From contig OZ035962.1 of NCBI GenBank assembly GCA_964034945.1, forward strand, positions 86,344,650 to 86,408,649: DNA of 64,000 nucleotides, given 5' to 3'. Every line of letters starts with the position of its first letter. The first letter of the stretch is position 1. Of the stretch, positions 34,611 through 47,615 are shown one piece after another. The notes beneath the pieces are model-generated. The model searched no databases and was not told where the DNA came from. It worked only from the letters and a program-made list of their open reading frames with translations. This DNA comes from Chrysopilus asiliformis (lineage: Eukaryota; Arthropoda; Insecta; Diptera; Rhagionidae). The position numbers were made by a program, and so were the translations under genes.

Positions 34611-35149
34611 CCAGAAATCAAATTCAAAATTGAACCCACAGATATCCTACTACTAGATCAAGCCATTTGCTATCTCAAATGGGCCACTGAAACGTCAAAA
34701 AGCTATGACGAAAAAAAGGGACAAAGCTAGTAATTCTGGGAAATTAAAATTCTGGAAAAAAATGCTTATGCAGGTCCCCGACGGAATATTATTCAATCCC
34801 TATACCGATTATTCATGTTAATATTCAGAGCTGTCACATACATTAATATGCAATTCCCTAAACCTGTGTATAAATCTTATGAGTTCGACGTAAAACACTC
34901 AAGTGTTATTGAGTTTGTTGATTCGAACGTCTGACATCACTAAAATGAGACAACCATAGTCACGCTGTCCCATATTTTTGCTATGGAATTGTTCGAGTGC
35001 CGCGATCTAGTAGTACGATATCTGTGCTTGAACCAAAATCGAACCGCACTCAAAAAAACTTTTGCTTTGCATCTCTGATTTGGTATGGCAAAAGATTTTG
35101 ATTTCCTCATGTCCAAACGTCTGTCCGTAAACACGATAACTCCCGAATA

Positions 35150-35575
35150 AATTGAGCTAGAGGATTGAAATTTTGTACAGTTGCTTTTTTTCGTTCTTGA
35201 ATGGGCAAAATCCAACCCTTATCTTTCCCCCATACAAATGAAAGTTTTTTTTTGTGATTTTCACGAGGACGGAAAAGGTTTAGAATAGGATTTTACATAA
35301 CTCATCCATACACCAAAATCCAATCGAACCAGTGCTTCCCTCCCCGCCATAATATTTGAAATTTTTTTCCTTTCTTTCTCGAAAACTGTGCTTTGTATCG
35401 AAAAATTTATAGAGATGAAATGTGTTTAGAATATAATTTTACATAACTGTCTGATACATCAAAAACCCCCTCCACATCCACAAACTGAATACTTTTTTCC
35501 TATTTTCTCGAAAACGGTGAGTCGTATTGAAAAATTTCTAAAGGTAAACTCTGTTTAGAATATGATTCTACATCA
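35150..35575. repeat. Degenerate copies of the 1509-type dispersed repeat
   Basis: Three consecutive diverged blocks of about 120 bases, each with 'gtttagaataNgattNtaca' (near 35278, 35427, 35548). Confidence 0.5.
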
Positions 35576-37519
35576 GCGGGCTTCGGCCATGTGCACCAAG
35601 GGCATTTTCGCAGCTCAAAGTGCCCTGTTATCCATCGATTCTTCATGCTACCCGTTTCATTCTGGCTTGTACGAAAACTGCATACATACGCATATGAAAG
35701 AAATAATCTGTTTCACAGAACGGGTTATAGTTCTGCTTCCACTTGTGCATTTTGTATATCATGGAGCTTTGCTGAGTTCTAAGGAAGGCCATTTATGCGA
35801 GAGATTTTTATTAGCTCAGTTGTCATTAGGACATTGACTGAAGTGGTGGTGTATTTCGCGTTGCGAAACGTAGCGAAAAAATTAACACTGCTAAAAATCA
35901 TAAAGTGTATTGTCTCAAAATACGACACGAATTTTGGACATGAGTGTTTCTTTTTTCGGTTTGATAAAACAATGTAATGTTTAATATGATTTCAGGGAAT
36001 TAAAACAACAAAAAATACGATTTAAATAGGCGTTTTAGTAACTCCATAAAATATCAATTGATCAAATGAATGTTTTTGATTTTAATAATTTCATTTTTAT
36101 TTTCCGATTGTGATTCGGAAATTTAACATAAAATTTTTTCTTTGTCAAACCTATTTTTAACGTAAAGTAAAACAATTAACAGTGTGTCAAAACCAAAAAT
36201 AATGAAAAAGAGCTTTCAACAAAGTTTGAACTAGGCTCGGAGATCAAGCCATATAAACAAGTAAATCGCTTGTTAGTGGTAGTGGATGCCCGAGAACTTT
36301 GAAAGCTTTCCTGGCCCTGTTCTACATAATCGTTCCAAACATCAAAATCCAATCGGACCATTCCTTCCTTCCTCTACCATTCAAATGGATTTTTTTAAAT
36401 AGATGTTTTGTCTGTCCTCATATAGAGTATTTGACGATGGAAATTATAGATTTTCTGATGGTTAAAACTTTTCTCAAGCACAGGTTTGTTTAACACAAAT
36501 TGCACAAAACATCACCTGCCACATCCTAACAATTTAAATTTTCTGTTTATAATAAAGTTTTGAGGTGACCGCATTCTTGTTTTGTTATTAAATTTTTTTT
36601 TGAATTATTGCTCGATAAGCGAAAACGAAGACAAATAAAAAGAATAAAAATTTCGATTTAATCAACTTATCCAGTAGTAACTTGTAATGCGATCCATACT
36701 TACTATAAATTTAGGCAATTTCTCAAACAGTTTCAGCTTATTTATCGAATTTACAAAGAAAACGAAAAACCTTCGAAGCCGGTCGATTGATAAGGAATTG
36801 ATAACACAAAACGTTTGCAATTATGAGAAATATTCAATTTGATATTAACTTAGATAACTAAAAACTTCACGAAATTACAGCAATTGGTAAAAAAGCGTAG
36901 GGAATATGAAAAAAAAAAACAATTTTCGGTACAAAAAAAAACAAAAAATCTGTAATTTATCTACGATTTTAGCGGAACTAGTTTTTTTGGTTGCCCGCGG
37001 AACAAAGTGAAATTTATGATAATTTCATAATTTGATTGCGCCCAAATTTTTAAGTCATCCATCCACGAACACCAAAAATTGAATAAATGACCATAAAGAA
37101 TAAATATTTGATGAGAAATCATTGTTTACCTTCTCTTACGAAAATCTTGGTATAACTTTTTTTGACTGCTTTTCGAATTTCTTTTAATTTATTGCATTTT
37201 TATTAAATTCTTTATTATTTTAATTTTTATTATTAAATTATTTTGTCGCTATAATTATTATTTGCACTTATTTGGAATGAAAACGTGGTATTAACGGCGT
37301 GGTAATTTTTTTAAAAACTATCTACGAAACCTACATACGTCCACCTTCTACTTGAAACGTCAACAACAAATTGAAAATTTGACAACGTCAAATCTACAGA
37401 GAATGTTGTACGAAGTGGAAGCTTTTATAAATGTTAAATGCTGAAAATAAATTGATGCAAAGATGAAATTTACTTTACATCTTCTCATTCTACTCTTTCA
37501 ACATTGTTCGTTGGATAAT

Positions 37520-38215
37520 TTACAGTAGAACCCTCTGCGGTTTATTGTAAGTACCAGGAAGACCGAGCCATGCTCGGCGACCTCAAAATCCCACTTTTGC
37601 TGATTTTTGGGGAAAAACTAAATTCACTTTACAGAGCTTTTCCAGAGTTTTTAAATTCCCGAACTAGAAAGCTAGAACTAAAACTAACGCGCGATAACAA
37701 AATTTCATAGAAATCGGTTGAGTGGTTATTGAGTAATCGCTGTCACCGATTTTTGAAACGTTGTTTTGAGACACCAGGTGAGGGTTATCGAGGGGAGGGA
37801 AAAGTCAGGTTTGTAGTGGAAATATCGAAAGCCCTTAGCCCCCTTAGTAATACTGTAAAGTTTCATTAAGATCGGACCACCCAATTCGAAGACACCAGGC
37901 GAGGGGTATCGAGGGGAGGGAAAAGTCAGGTTTGTAGTAAAAATATCGAAAGCCCTTAGCCCCCTTAGTAATACTGTAAAGTTTCATTAAGATCGGACCA
38001 CCCAGTTCGAGGATAACAGGCGAGGGGTATCGAGGGGAATTTTCTCAGAGGTGAGACCTCTTTAGATCGATTCCTTGTCCCCGAAAATCCCTAACCACCA
38101 AGTTTCGTGAAAATCGTTAGGCGGGTTTTCGAGATCGTTTGTGCACACAGACAGACAGACAGACAGACAGATAGACAGGCAGACAGACATTCCTCGTGTT
38201 ATATTATAGGATAGG
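37520..38215 (+). repeat. Interspersed element with 121-122-bp internal repeats and (CAGA)n tail
   Basis: Two and a half tandem units (landmark GAGGGGTATCGAGGGG at about 37780, 37901, 38022) end in (CAGA)n at 38148-38190 and a short AT-rich terminus. Inside each unit is a TTTCATTAAGATCGGACCA segment. Noncoding. Confidence 0.65.
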
Positions 38216-40550
38216 ATATTTCAACTTTATCTTTGAAACGTAAGCCAAGCTGCGAGATTTTACTGTAAAAGTGTGACCAATCAGAGATGGGGGCATTTAA
38301 AGTTTCAGCCATAAACGAAAATTAGGCATTTATACCCGTGATGCAAACCATAGAATCAGGCGCGAAATTTAAAAAAAACCGATGTGACTTCGAGAACTTA
38401 AGGGGGTAAACCACGATTTTTTTTTTAAAAATGGATTTTTTTTTTTTCTTATTATTCACTAATTTCCCCACAAAACGCCACAAACCGCAGATCTCTATGA
38501 CAACTAGAAGTGCTTCTAATATTCGTTGAAAGTGGACAAGTGCGGGTGTTACAGGCCAGTCGCTCGGTCACCCGTCCCACCTAGAGCGGTTACCCGTCCC
38601 CTCGATCGATTCTGTTCTCATCTCCCATTCGCCTTACATTACTTTCCAATTTATAAAACTTTAATTTTACTAGAAATCTATTTATAAAACTACTGTGAAG
38701 AAAACCATTTGAAAAAAGACTTTTTTGTTTTTTGCGTCTCCTGAAAAGTTGGCTTTTTTCACAAAAGACTCATTTATTCCAAAAGTACAAGGCATATTGT
38801 CACAATTTTTTTTAATTTATTTGAAGATGTCAATACTTGCTAACAAAACTGGTGTGGAAATGTCAAAACTCACGCCAGTTTTTGAAATATGGAATGTAGA
38901 CCGTCAAGAATTATCACACAAAATAACAAAAAAGTTTCACATGGGCTGTAGATATCAATTTTCATCAGAATAAAAAAAAACAAACAGCTAAAAATATGTT
39001 ATTTGGCATAAATAAAAGGTGTGCAAAATTTGATTAATATATGATAAGTGGTTTCTGAGACAACAGGTCATTTGTCCTCCATAAGACACCATGTAAAGCC
39101 TTGCGGCTTTATCCCCTTAAAAAAGTTCGTCGTTAATTCAGAAAAATTAGGTTTCCAAGTCAAAAAGCATGTAAATTGGTTACAGAACCAGAAAGCTTTT
39201 TGAAGGATTCAAATTTTTGACCATTTTTGGAGATTTCCCATTGAAAAGGTTTTGAAATCGTGAAGAAAAGTATGTAATCGGGGATGGAAAACATCATCGT
39301 AACGTAACGAAATAACGAAATGATTTTATGGCTTTTTCTTCAAAATTACGTTATACGTTATAAAATTTAATTCTGCTACAATATTAAATACGGTTTTTGA
39401 CGTGGATACGTCTTGGATTTTGGTTATGGGGGTACAAATTAGAAAATCGGCTTGCTGCCATGATAACAAATTTGCAATCGACGAAACTCGATAGTTTGTG
39501 GTGACATCCGAATAGAAACTGTGTTATAAGATCCGGCCTACATTAAAGCATTGTTTAGGGTATTTTGTTATGTTAAACTATGTTCAATTATTTTTTTAAG
39601 AATCAAAATCTAAATTTTCACTGCCGCTGCTATGCTGTGTTTGCTGCTTGTAGTACAGATTTCACATTTATACTCTTTTTATGCTCCTCCTTTGTGTGTA
39701 TTGAATCTGATGTAGTGAAAGCCATGTTATTTCGTTCTTTTCGCTCTGAAAAGTGTCGCTCTTAACGGCAAAATCGTTTGCTGTGGTTTCCGACTCTCGT
39801 TCTTGGGAACGAAAATGATTTCTATTTAAGTTTTCGCTTCTTGTTCAAAGCGGTTTGTGGGTCTCGCATAAAAATGAATAAAAGCCTCGAGCAATGGCTG
39901 TTGGCCTACGAATAAGAATGACAGGAAGACAGAATCTGCACATATACAGTGTCCGTGAGTGAAGCATTTTTTTCTGAATAGCCCCCAAAGAGATTTCTGA
40001 TTTATCCCCCAAAGAGATTTTACTGTCCGAAAAGTCACATTTTTTCACATTTCCACAGCATGTCACGTTATTTTATGGTTTTATCATTAATAAGCGGTGA
40101 GTTTTGCATCGAAATTAATTTAGTTTGCGCGAATTAAGTCAGTAAATTAAACAAAATTCGATGAAAACCGAAACGTCTACGAAAAAAAACTTATGATAAT
40201 TCCTACAAATTCACGCACTCGCGAAACTCCGTTTTGCTTTTAATAAAGTTTTGCTACACGCCCAAAACAAATTTTATCATCAAAGTTACGTAAAATGTTG
40301 TTTTTTCGTCAGCATACGCGAAATTAATTTTTAATGGTGCACCATTAAACAACAAAAACAAGAAGAAGAGCGATGTGTCAAAAAACACCAGTGGCGTATC
40401 AAAGCAAATGAATTGCTTTATCTAAGGTTTTCTAAATTTGTCCATTTTTGCCTACGTCACTACATTAAACTTAATGGTGTTCGTTGTTACTCACACCAAC
40501 AAGAAAAATGCTTCAATTTTTTGGCTTTATCCGAAATCAGCGAGATATAA

Positions 40551-41231
40551 GGGAGATGTCCCACTGGCGCATCAGCTCCTGCAGCTGACTGATCCCGACA
40601 TCAGGTCGCGCAGCTGCATGAACTGATTCGATCAGTTGACATGACACACTGAACTGGGATCAGCTGACCTCAAACGTCAAAATGTCGGACTCGGAGGAAG
40701 AACTTCTCCTTATTTCTCTGCTAAAAAAACTGAATCTGTGCAATCGTACAAACATCTACCTTTTCCTACAGCTTGTACGATTCCTGTGTTTAATTTTTCC
40801 TATTCGGTGGACATCGTATTTATTTCCACTTGTTCAAAAGTTTATTAGTTAAACAGACTTGTCAAAATTTTATGATGTCCTCAACTAGTAATTATTTTAA
40901 AGTCAACATTATATGAAGTAGAGAGCCTATAACCTATAGAGTGGCCATGCTCCCTTTATAGACTGTGCCACTGATGACAATTATTACCGCCAGACGAAAA
41001 AATATTGAAAATTATCATTTTATTTTATTTAATCTAACAAAAATGACATTAGAAACTACCCGACATGTTCCTGATATCAGCTACATTTAGATCAGTTCAA
41101 AAAAGTCAGCTTTGTGTCGCAGACATGAAGCTGCACATTTTTTGCAGTGTGCCATGCGCCATTGGATTACATGTGCAACTGATATCGGGATCAGTCAGCT
41201 GCAGCAGCTGATGGCCAATGGGACACCTCGC
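40551..41231 (+). mobile_element. Harbinger-type element with transposase N-terminal scrap
   Basis: About 50-bp inverted ends (GGGAGATGTCCCACTGGC left; GCGAGGTGTCCCATTGGC reversed right, then GCAGCTGACTGATCCCGA), flanked by TAA at 40548-40550 and 41232-41234. ATG 40682 opens MSDSEEELLLISLLKKLN, the acidic start common in Harbinger transposases, before the frame degenerates. Confidence 0.7.
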
Positions 41232-41749
41232 TAAGAAGCCACGAACTCGGGAAAGTTACACACACATATATACTTACAAGTAGTCGGAAGGGGTGTTTTG
41301 AATTTCGTTAATATTTTGAGAACGGTACGAGATAATTATTTACAGTAAAAGGCAAAAATGCAGAAAACTCAATGATCTATCATATTTATTATACAACATA
41401 CTTGTAAGAAATAGTTTTTGTCAAAAAAGTAAAAAACCAAAAAAACAAATTTTAAAAATGTCACTGTTTTGGTAATTTCCGGCTAAAATATTTTTTTAAA
41501 AATACGATATGTTAAGGCTACTTAATAAACTGGCACCTGAAGAACATTTTCTTTTCAAATAAATCGTTTGGAAAACTTCAAATATAATTATTATTGCACA
41601 ATATTATTGCACAGGTCATGAAAAACACCGAACGCAATCACCCATAATTAAGTGCAAGTGCATTTTCTTTGCGAATGGCCAAAAATGCATATAATTTCTT
41701 TTAATTTTGCAACCCGTAAAATAATTTCACTAAATATCACTTTGTTCAC

Positions 41750-42140
41750 TAGACTTTACCAGCTATTTATTGCCAATTCCCCTAAATTTTACTTTACTGG
41801 AATCCGAGGGATTGTCAAAAACGCACTTTCACTAGAACAATTTGTGGTCACAAACCTCATAAAAGTGGTTTGAAATGACTGCTGACGCTGTTTTAATTAC
41901 AAAATTTTATTTTAAAATTTTCATATAACCTCACTTTTCTGACGAAAAAAAACTTTAGCTACAAACCAATTTTACTGGAAATTGGAGCGGAAAAACTTTT
42001 CAGCCTCACCCCCCTTTTTTCCGCCCCACTTCAGCGGTCATTTTAAACCACTTTTATGAGGTCTGTGACCTCAAATTGTCTAATTTGGGGTCCTCGGATC
42101 CTCGCAATTCGTCGCATTCCGGTAAAGTAAAATTATTCCG
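41750..42140. repeat. Imperfect palindromic element
   Basis: CACAAACCTCATAAAAGTGG (41850) pairs with CCACTTTTATGAGGTCTGTG (42048), and ACTTTACTGGAATCCGAGG (41800) pairs loosely with 42085-42130. Ends and target site were not resolved. Confidence 0.5.
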
Positions 42141-42469
42141 AACTCACTTTGTCGGCCAAGAAAAACACAGTAAAATCACGGAAAACAGTAGTTTATCACT
42201 AATATCTAATAATAAATACGAGTTTGTTAAGCCACGAAATACTTGCACTTATTTTTGGGCGAAAATATATTATTATTTACCTAAAACGCGATATAAAATT
42301 AAAGTTGCGATTTCCTCCCGACGAAACAATGCATAATAGCGCGAACAATGACAAGTGACTAAATCACCGACTACTTACTCATACATGTCCGATTTACTTT
42401 CGGGGCTTTCTACCAATACTCTCGCTGGTTTCGTGCACACACATAAATAAGTATGTTTTTCATTAGTAA

Positions 42470-42913
42470 CACCGCGTCTTGACCTGGGATTTTTCATCGC
42501 AGAGATTTTTGATCGACCAATCAGAGCTCGAGTTGATGGAGGGGAAAAATCCCAGAGAGAAATTTCTTGAAATCTTGCAATAGCAAAATTTCTTGGAATT
42601 TCACAATTCAAGATGGCGGAATCCAATTTCTCCCGACAAGTAATTGCAAAAATAACTAATTTTTACAAAATACGATACAAAAAGCTTTGGAAGAGAATAT
42701 ATAACATTAAGGGGTTTTTCTTTTCTTCTGTTCTTCTGTTTCAGACTTTTCAATTTCACGTATTGCATTAATTGCGAGAGCGGCGACTATGTGTTTTCTT
42801 TTCATCGGCATTTTGAGTACTAAATTTCAAAAGATTTTCGGCCCAGCTGTCAAAAAAATCTCATTGCGATGAGATATTTCTTCGGATGAAAAATTGTTAA
42901 TCAAGACGCGGTG
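42470..42913. mobile_element. Harbinger-type MITE, TAA target duplication
   Basis: Inverted ends CACCGCGTCTTGA, flanked by TAA at 42467-42469 and 42914-42916. Subterminal TTTTTCATC and AATTTCTTG motifs repeat in both orientations. Noncoding. Confidence 0.65.
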
Positions 42914-43201
42914 TAAGAGAGCGATATTTCGCTCCCAGCATTAAACTTCTGTTCAGGGTTGTGACTTTTGATTTTCGTAAATCGGCCGAAAAACAGTAGT
43001 AGAATCGATGAAACAGTAGTAAATTTATGTAAAACCTTCGTCATTATATATATAACTAATTTGAACGAAAGACTAGAAATGGGAGTGTTTTGAACACTGT
43101 ATGTATGATATTTACTTCATACTCTTATTATAAACCAATTACTTATAAATAAAATTATTATATAAAATTATTATTATAAATAAAATTATTATATTATAAA
43201 A

Positions 43202-43447
43202 TTATGAAACCGAATATCTCAAAAACGGTGCATCTTATCAAAAAAGTGCAAGAACAAAAGTTATTTAGGATATGATTCTACATAAAACTCCCATACATCA
43301 AAATCCGATTGGAATAAATTTTAAAAAAATCTAATTAGAAAGTTTGACTTCAAACTGGAATTTTGATACAACTGTTCGCCGTTTACTTAAATCACCATAC
43401 GGATTTTCAATAATTGCCAGATCGGCAATTATAGCTTTTGTTATGTT
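43202..43447. repeat. Dispersed repeat, copy B of 1509-1765
   Basis: Closest relative of 1509-1765, same orientation, differing by a few substitutions and one short deletion in the right part. Confidence 0.7.
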
Positions 43448-43559
43448 TTAAATAAAAATTTGTTTCCTTAATTTCCTTTTCACTAAAATTTCTTACTTAA
43501 ATATCTATTGGCGACCGTTGTAGGCGGATCCACGTCTTCTGGCCGTCTCTACGAGACAG

Positions 43560-44150
43560 ACACCTTGCTTTTTTTTTAAATTGGTGGATTAGTTCTATTT
43601 TAGCCGAGAAAACTCTGCCGTGGCACGAAAGGGGAAACCAAAATCAGTTGTAAACTTCTTTTTTGGAAGAGTTGTGAAAAAGTACGGTCAGCAACAAAAA
43701 AGTTTTTCAATTTTTTTTTTGATGGTCTATGTTGGAGCTAAACTTCAGGCCAATCGGCTCGGTAGTTTCGCCGCGAAAGGTCAACATAGAGGAAGAGCTA
43801 AGGTTCGAGATCACTTTTCCCCCTCCCCTTACTCCCCCACCTCTCGGGCTACTTTTTAATGGGTCTATGTTGTGGCTGGAACCCGACGAACATTTCAGGC
43901 CAATCGGTTCAGTAGTTTCTCCGCGAAAGAGTAACATAGAGTGAAAACTAAGTTTCGAGATGACTTCACCCTTCCCCTTACTCCCCCCACCCCTCGCGCT
44001 ACTTTTTCGTATGCCTATGTTGGAACCAGGACTACCACAGACACTCATGCCAAATTTCAAGTCAATCGGTTCAGGCGTTTTTGGGTGAAAGAGGAACAGA
44101 CAGACAGACAGACAGACACCAACTCATTTTTATATATTAGTATGATATGA
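43560..44150 (+). repeat. Interspersed element with internal repeats and (CAGA)n tail
   Basis: Three diverged units, each with 'tctatgttgg' and 'ttcaNNNcaatcggttca' (near 43726, 43862, 44012), then (CAGA)n at 44097-44119 and an AT-rich terminus. Same architecture as 37520-38215. Confidence 0.6.
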
Positions 44151-44237
44151 TATGATGTAAATAACCAGAAACATCGAAAACTCCCAAATTGTGCAAGTAT
44201 TATTCTTTAATTCCTCAAGAAAAAGGACATGAAACTG

Positions 44238-44504
44238 CACTCAGAAAAATGGAGGCTAACTCGACGACCTACGGCTTAATTGGCCTCGGGCAGGCGCGCG
44301 TTCGCCTGCATGTGGGCAAGTAAAACTGAGTTGACCTGTGGTCGGAGAAATTCTGAAATTAAGTCACCAGCAGGTGAAGTAGGGCATTGGGAGCTGCACG
44401 AGTTGACCTTAGATAGGTTAACTCTGACCGCTAGCTGGCTTACAGAAACCTCTGTAAGGTCAGAGTTAACCTGACAAAAAGTTGACCTGGACATTTTTCT
44501 GAGT
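44238..44504. mobile_element. MITE with 14-bp inverted ends CACTCAGAAAAATG
   Basis: Perfect 14-bp inverted ends about 267 bp apart. Inside, AGTTGACCT occurs three times and GGTCAGAGTTAACC pairs with GGTTAACTCTGACC. The target duplication was not resolved; superfamily unknown. Confidence 0.55.
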
Positions 44505-45592
44505 GTGGATAAAAAATTTTTTTTTTATTAACTTATACTTACTACAAATATTAAAGAAAAGAAACATTAAGCAGCAACGGTAGTTTGAAAATGTCCTTGT
44601 CTCCATTCTCCTTTTCTGCGTACTTTTTTTTTTTAAACCGCAGAACTAGATTTGATCAAATAGCTCAATTAATATTCCAATTTAACCTGTAGTTCGGAAT
44701 TATTCAAAAAAAAAATATTAGGGGTATTCGCATATATAATGTTTCAGAATAATCAGAAATAAGTGTATCAGAAATAAAAGCCAGATATAGCATAAAACAA
44801 TATTTATCTAGCTTTTATTTCTGACGTATGTATTTTTGCTTAATCAAAGCTTTTTTAAAAACTTTTTTTAAACAAGTAATAAAACTAGAAGTTTGGTTTT
44901 TTTATGTTTAAAAAATCAAATTTTAAGATAGCTTTATAAGTCAAATAATCTGTTATCATCTCGTCAAACTGTCTACGTTTATCAAAATTTTCCTATCTTA
45001 GCGGCAAATTTTCATATTTTCTCATAAAAAAATTATCAGAAGCTCGTTATACATAATTAATCCGTATCTAGCCTCGCCAATAAAAAACCATTTGTTTTAT
45101 TATTAGGTCTGAAATTTGTTTCTTCTTTTAATCTCAGGGAGATCCCCTTCGTAAAAGAAGACTAAACAACAAAACTAGAGGTTGCTCTAAAAATCTGATA
45201 AGAGTTTTCTTTTTAGTTTTTTTTCCAAATTCATTAATAATAGATTCACGAAATTCTCAGAAAAAAATAGTAATGAGTTTGTTGTTTAGAAAATTGCAAA
45301 ACATCCGGTATTTTGTAATTTAAAATTATATTGAAAAAATAAGTTAAATCTAGTAATCCGGGTTTTTTTTTTTAATATTTGAGATCCCAATTATTCGGAG
45401 ATTTTATCAATTTGGTTCGATATATAAAAATTAAAAACTTTAAATCGAAATTTGTGAATATTAAAAAAATATTTTAATATGACGAAATTTTTGAAAACCT
45501 GATTTTTCAAAACATAATTTTTCAAGATGCCTGCAAAATCTTGAGTTTTTTTTATCAATACAGTGGACGTATTTATAAGGTTTATACATTAA

Positions 45593-46201
45593 CACGTTGA
45601 GCGTCATGTGCCCACCGGTGAGTATTTTAACCCTCTAGCCGGAATGCCCGCCAAACGGCGGGCTTCAGGGAATTCGCTTGTTTATAACGGGTAACAATTT
45701 TAATCGCCGGAAATCGCCGGAACGTGTTACACTGACTTTTGTAAGTTATCGCTTTACATGCTGGAAAAAATTTAGCCCTGTACGTTGTCTTGGTTACGGT
45801 CTGTCGCAAGTTGAAAGTCATATATTTTGGTGAAATTTTTGGTGAAATATTGCGGTTAGAGGGTTAATTTTCCAACAGAGGACCGAGTGACCACCGGTGG
45901 GCATTATTGGATGTAGATGGTGGGACAACATGACCACCCGTGGACACACTACTTGTTTCATTTTGAGATATCGTGACCACCAGTGGAAACCTTTTATATA
46001 AATTTAGCTTTAAGAAATATTAAGTTTGGTCTCAGGATGTAAACATATTTTACTTGGAATTGGTAGTACTTGCAATATATCAATAAAAATAAATATAATA
46101 ATAAATACCGACATGTCACCCAAGGAATACCCGCTCGTAAGCACGCGGTCTACTGTGTAATTCAAAGAATGACCACCCGTGGTCACGTGGCGCTCAACGT
46201 G
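45593..46201. mobile_element. piggyBac-like MITE, TTAA target
   Basis: Inverted ends CACGTTGAGCGTCATGTG / CACGTTGAGCGCCACGTG flanked by TTAA (45589-45592, 46202-46205). Internal GACCACCNGTGG motifs repeat several times. Another TTAA element is nested inside. Confidence 0.75.
45631..45863. mobile_element. Nested TTAA MITE
   Basis: Starts CCCTCTAGCCGG and ends CGGTTAGAGGG, flanked by TTAA at 45627-45630 and 45864-45867, entirely inside 45593-46201. The inverted repeat is short (about 8 bp). Confidence 0.6.
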
Positions 46202-47093
46202 TTAAAGAAGTATCCCGCATAAGAAAAGTCGTCTTAAATTTAAGCTTAAAGTGGTGCACGGTGATTTTACGTTGGTGACAGAAAGGTAAATATAGTTTTC
46301 AGAAGATAGAGGCACAACAAATTTCAGACCAAAATTGAATTTAAAATGAGTCAATTTTAATTTAAGATCAATGAGCAAAAAAAGAACGTTCTTATGTTTG
46401 AATTCGTGTTCTTAAGTTTTAAGGCAAAACATTGATATTAATTTTTGGGCGAACAAACTAAATGTTTTTCTCAATTCGTCTAATATTTTGTGAACAACAA
46501 AATAAAAATAGTTTTTTACGATAACTATGACAACAAGCTCAATTTTTAAATTTAGCGCCAATCCTTTTACACAAAAAATGCGTTTTTTGATATAACGAAT
46601 CTTCGATTTAAAGTACGGGTTGAACATTATATACGTCGTTATATTGGGCGTCCACTGTAAATAGGGTGATCATATTTCGTTCCTGTGAATCCGTGTAGAT
46701 AGTGTTGGAATGAGGGGGAAGGAGGGTGGCGGTGTTAGAAAATTCTTTATGCTTCGGTATTTTGATCGTGGCAATTTTTGGGTTTTGAGGTTAATTTTTT
46801 TCGTGATCAAGAAATTACAAGACACCATTCTTAAATCCGGCATTGTCCCGGCCATTCCTGGAAGTTTAATCACCCTACAAATAATCTAGTTTTGACGTTT
46901 AATTTGATTTATCATACTGCAATGGAAATTATCTTTTTCATTCATACAAATTTTTTTGTTAGAAAATAACAATAATAAGGTTATGGAAAAAAATGTTATT
47001 AGCAATATTAATGACTTTATAATTTCGGAAGTGTTGTTGTTTAAATCTATTTTTGGTAACACGTATTAGATTTTTTGTATCTGAAAATCTCCC

Positions 47094-47100
47094 TATAAAT
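47094..47100 (+). promoter_or_regulatory. TATA box of lysozyme copy 1
   Basis: CCCTATAAAT about 50 bases before the ATG, followed by an initiator-like ATTCAGTTA near 47122. Confidence 0.7.
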
Positions 47101-47144
47101 ACCTCAACGAGTGTGATTTAAATTCAGTTAATTCATCTACCAAC

Positions 47145-47555
47145 ATGCAGACAATAAGTATTGCAAGTTTATTACTTCTTATGACAATTTTTGGTGTGGC
47201 TTTTGCCAAAGTCTACACAAAAACTCAATTTATCGCCGAATTGAAACGCTTGAATGTTCCTAGCCAGGATCATCAGACCTGGGCATGTATTGTCGATCAC
47301 GAGAGCAATTACTATACGAAGGCGATTAATAAGGAAGCCAACACGAATGGATCCTGGGATTGGGGTATCTTCCAGATAAATGACCGATATTGGTGCAAGG
47401 CTCCAGGACATCCTTCAGAAAATTACTGCAAGGTCACCTGTCAGGAGTTAATCGATTCGATTGATAAAAGTGTGAAATGTGCTCTTTATATCAAACAAAA
47501 GAGAGGATTCGACGGATGGTATGCCTACAAAAAATACTGTAAAAGTCAATCATAG
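47145..47555 (+). CDS. Secreted c-type lysozyme, copy 1 (136 aa)
   Basis: Glycoside hydrolase family 22: hydrolyses the MurNAc-GlcNAc bond of bacterial peptidoglycan. A 21-residue signal peptide (MQTISIASLLLLMTIFGVAFA) precedes mature KVYTKTQFIAELKR. The catalytic Glu is in DHESNYYTKAIN and the catalytic Asp in GSWDWGIFQIND, so activity is plausible. Six cysteines remain (WAC, YWC, YCKVTC, VKC, KYC); those matching hen Cys6 and Cys127 are absent, and the protein ends just after the residue equivalent to Cys115. Single exon, own TATA box, poly(A) signal at 47610-47615. It is nearly identical in its mature part to the copy at 56202. Digestive or immune use cannot be told from sequence. Confidence 0.95.
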   Translation: MQTISIASLLLLMTIFGVAFAKVYTKTQFIAELKRLNVPSQDHQTWACIVDHESNYYTKAINKEANTNGSWDWGIFQINDRYWCKAPGHPSENYCKVTCQELIDSIDKSVKCALYIKQKRGFDGWYAYKKYCKSQS

Positions 47556-47609
47556 AAAAGTCGAAGAGATATATGCTTCTAGTTTTGTGTTTTTTTTTCT
47601 TATTTTTCA

Positions 47610-47615
47610 AATAAA
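47610..47615 (+). terminator. Poly(A) signal of lysozyme copy 1
   Basis: AATAAA 55 bases after the stop codon; the matching position follows copy 3 at 56667-56672. Confidence 0.6.

Larger units (their letters stand above)
30023..47090. other. 17-kb gene desert of dispersed repeats and small DNA transposons
   Basis: No exon series was recognised. Supported contents are listed separately. Stretches 32.0-33.5, 36.5-37.5, 38.3-40.5 and 44.6-45.5 kb are AT-rich and hold nothing I could identify. Short ORFs throughout lack family resemblance. Confidence 0.6.

Noticed and set aside
35562..35837. Overlapping plus-strand ORFs near 35.6 kb
   Set aside because: Two frames are open over the same stretch with no homology, next to degenerate repeats; likely chance.
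42375..42626. 83-codon minus-strand ORF in the 42.4-kb MITE
   Set aside because: It straddles the MITE boundary and repeats a subterminal motif; no coding signal.
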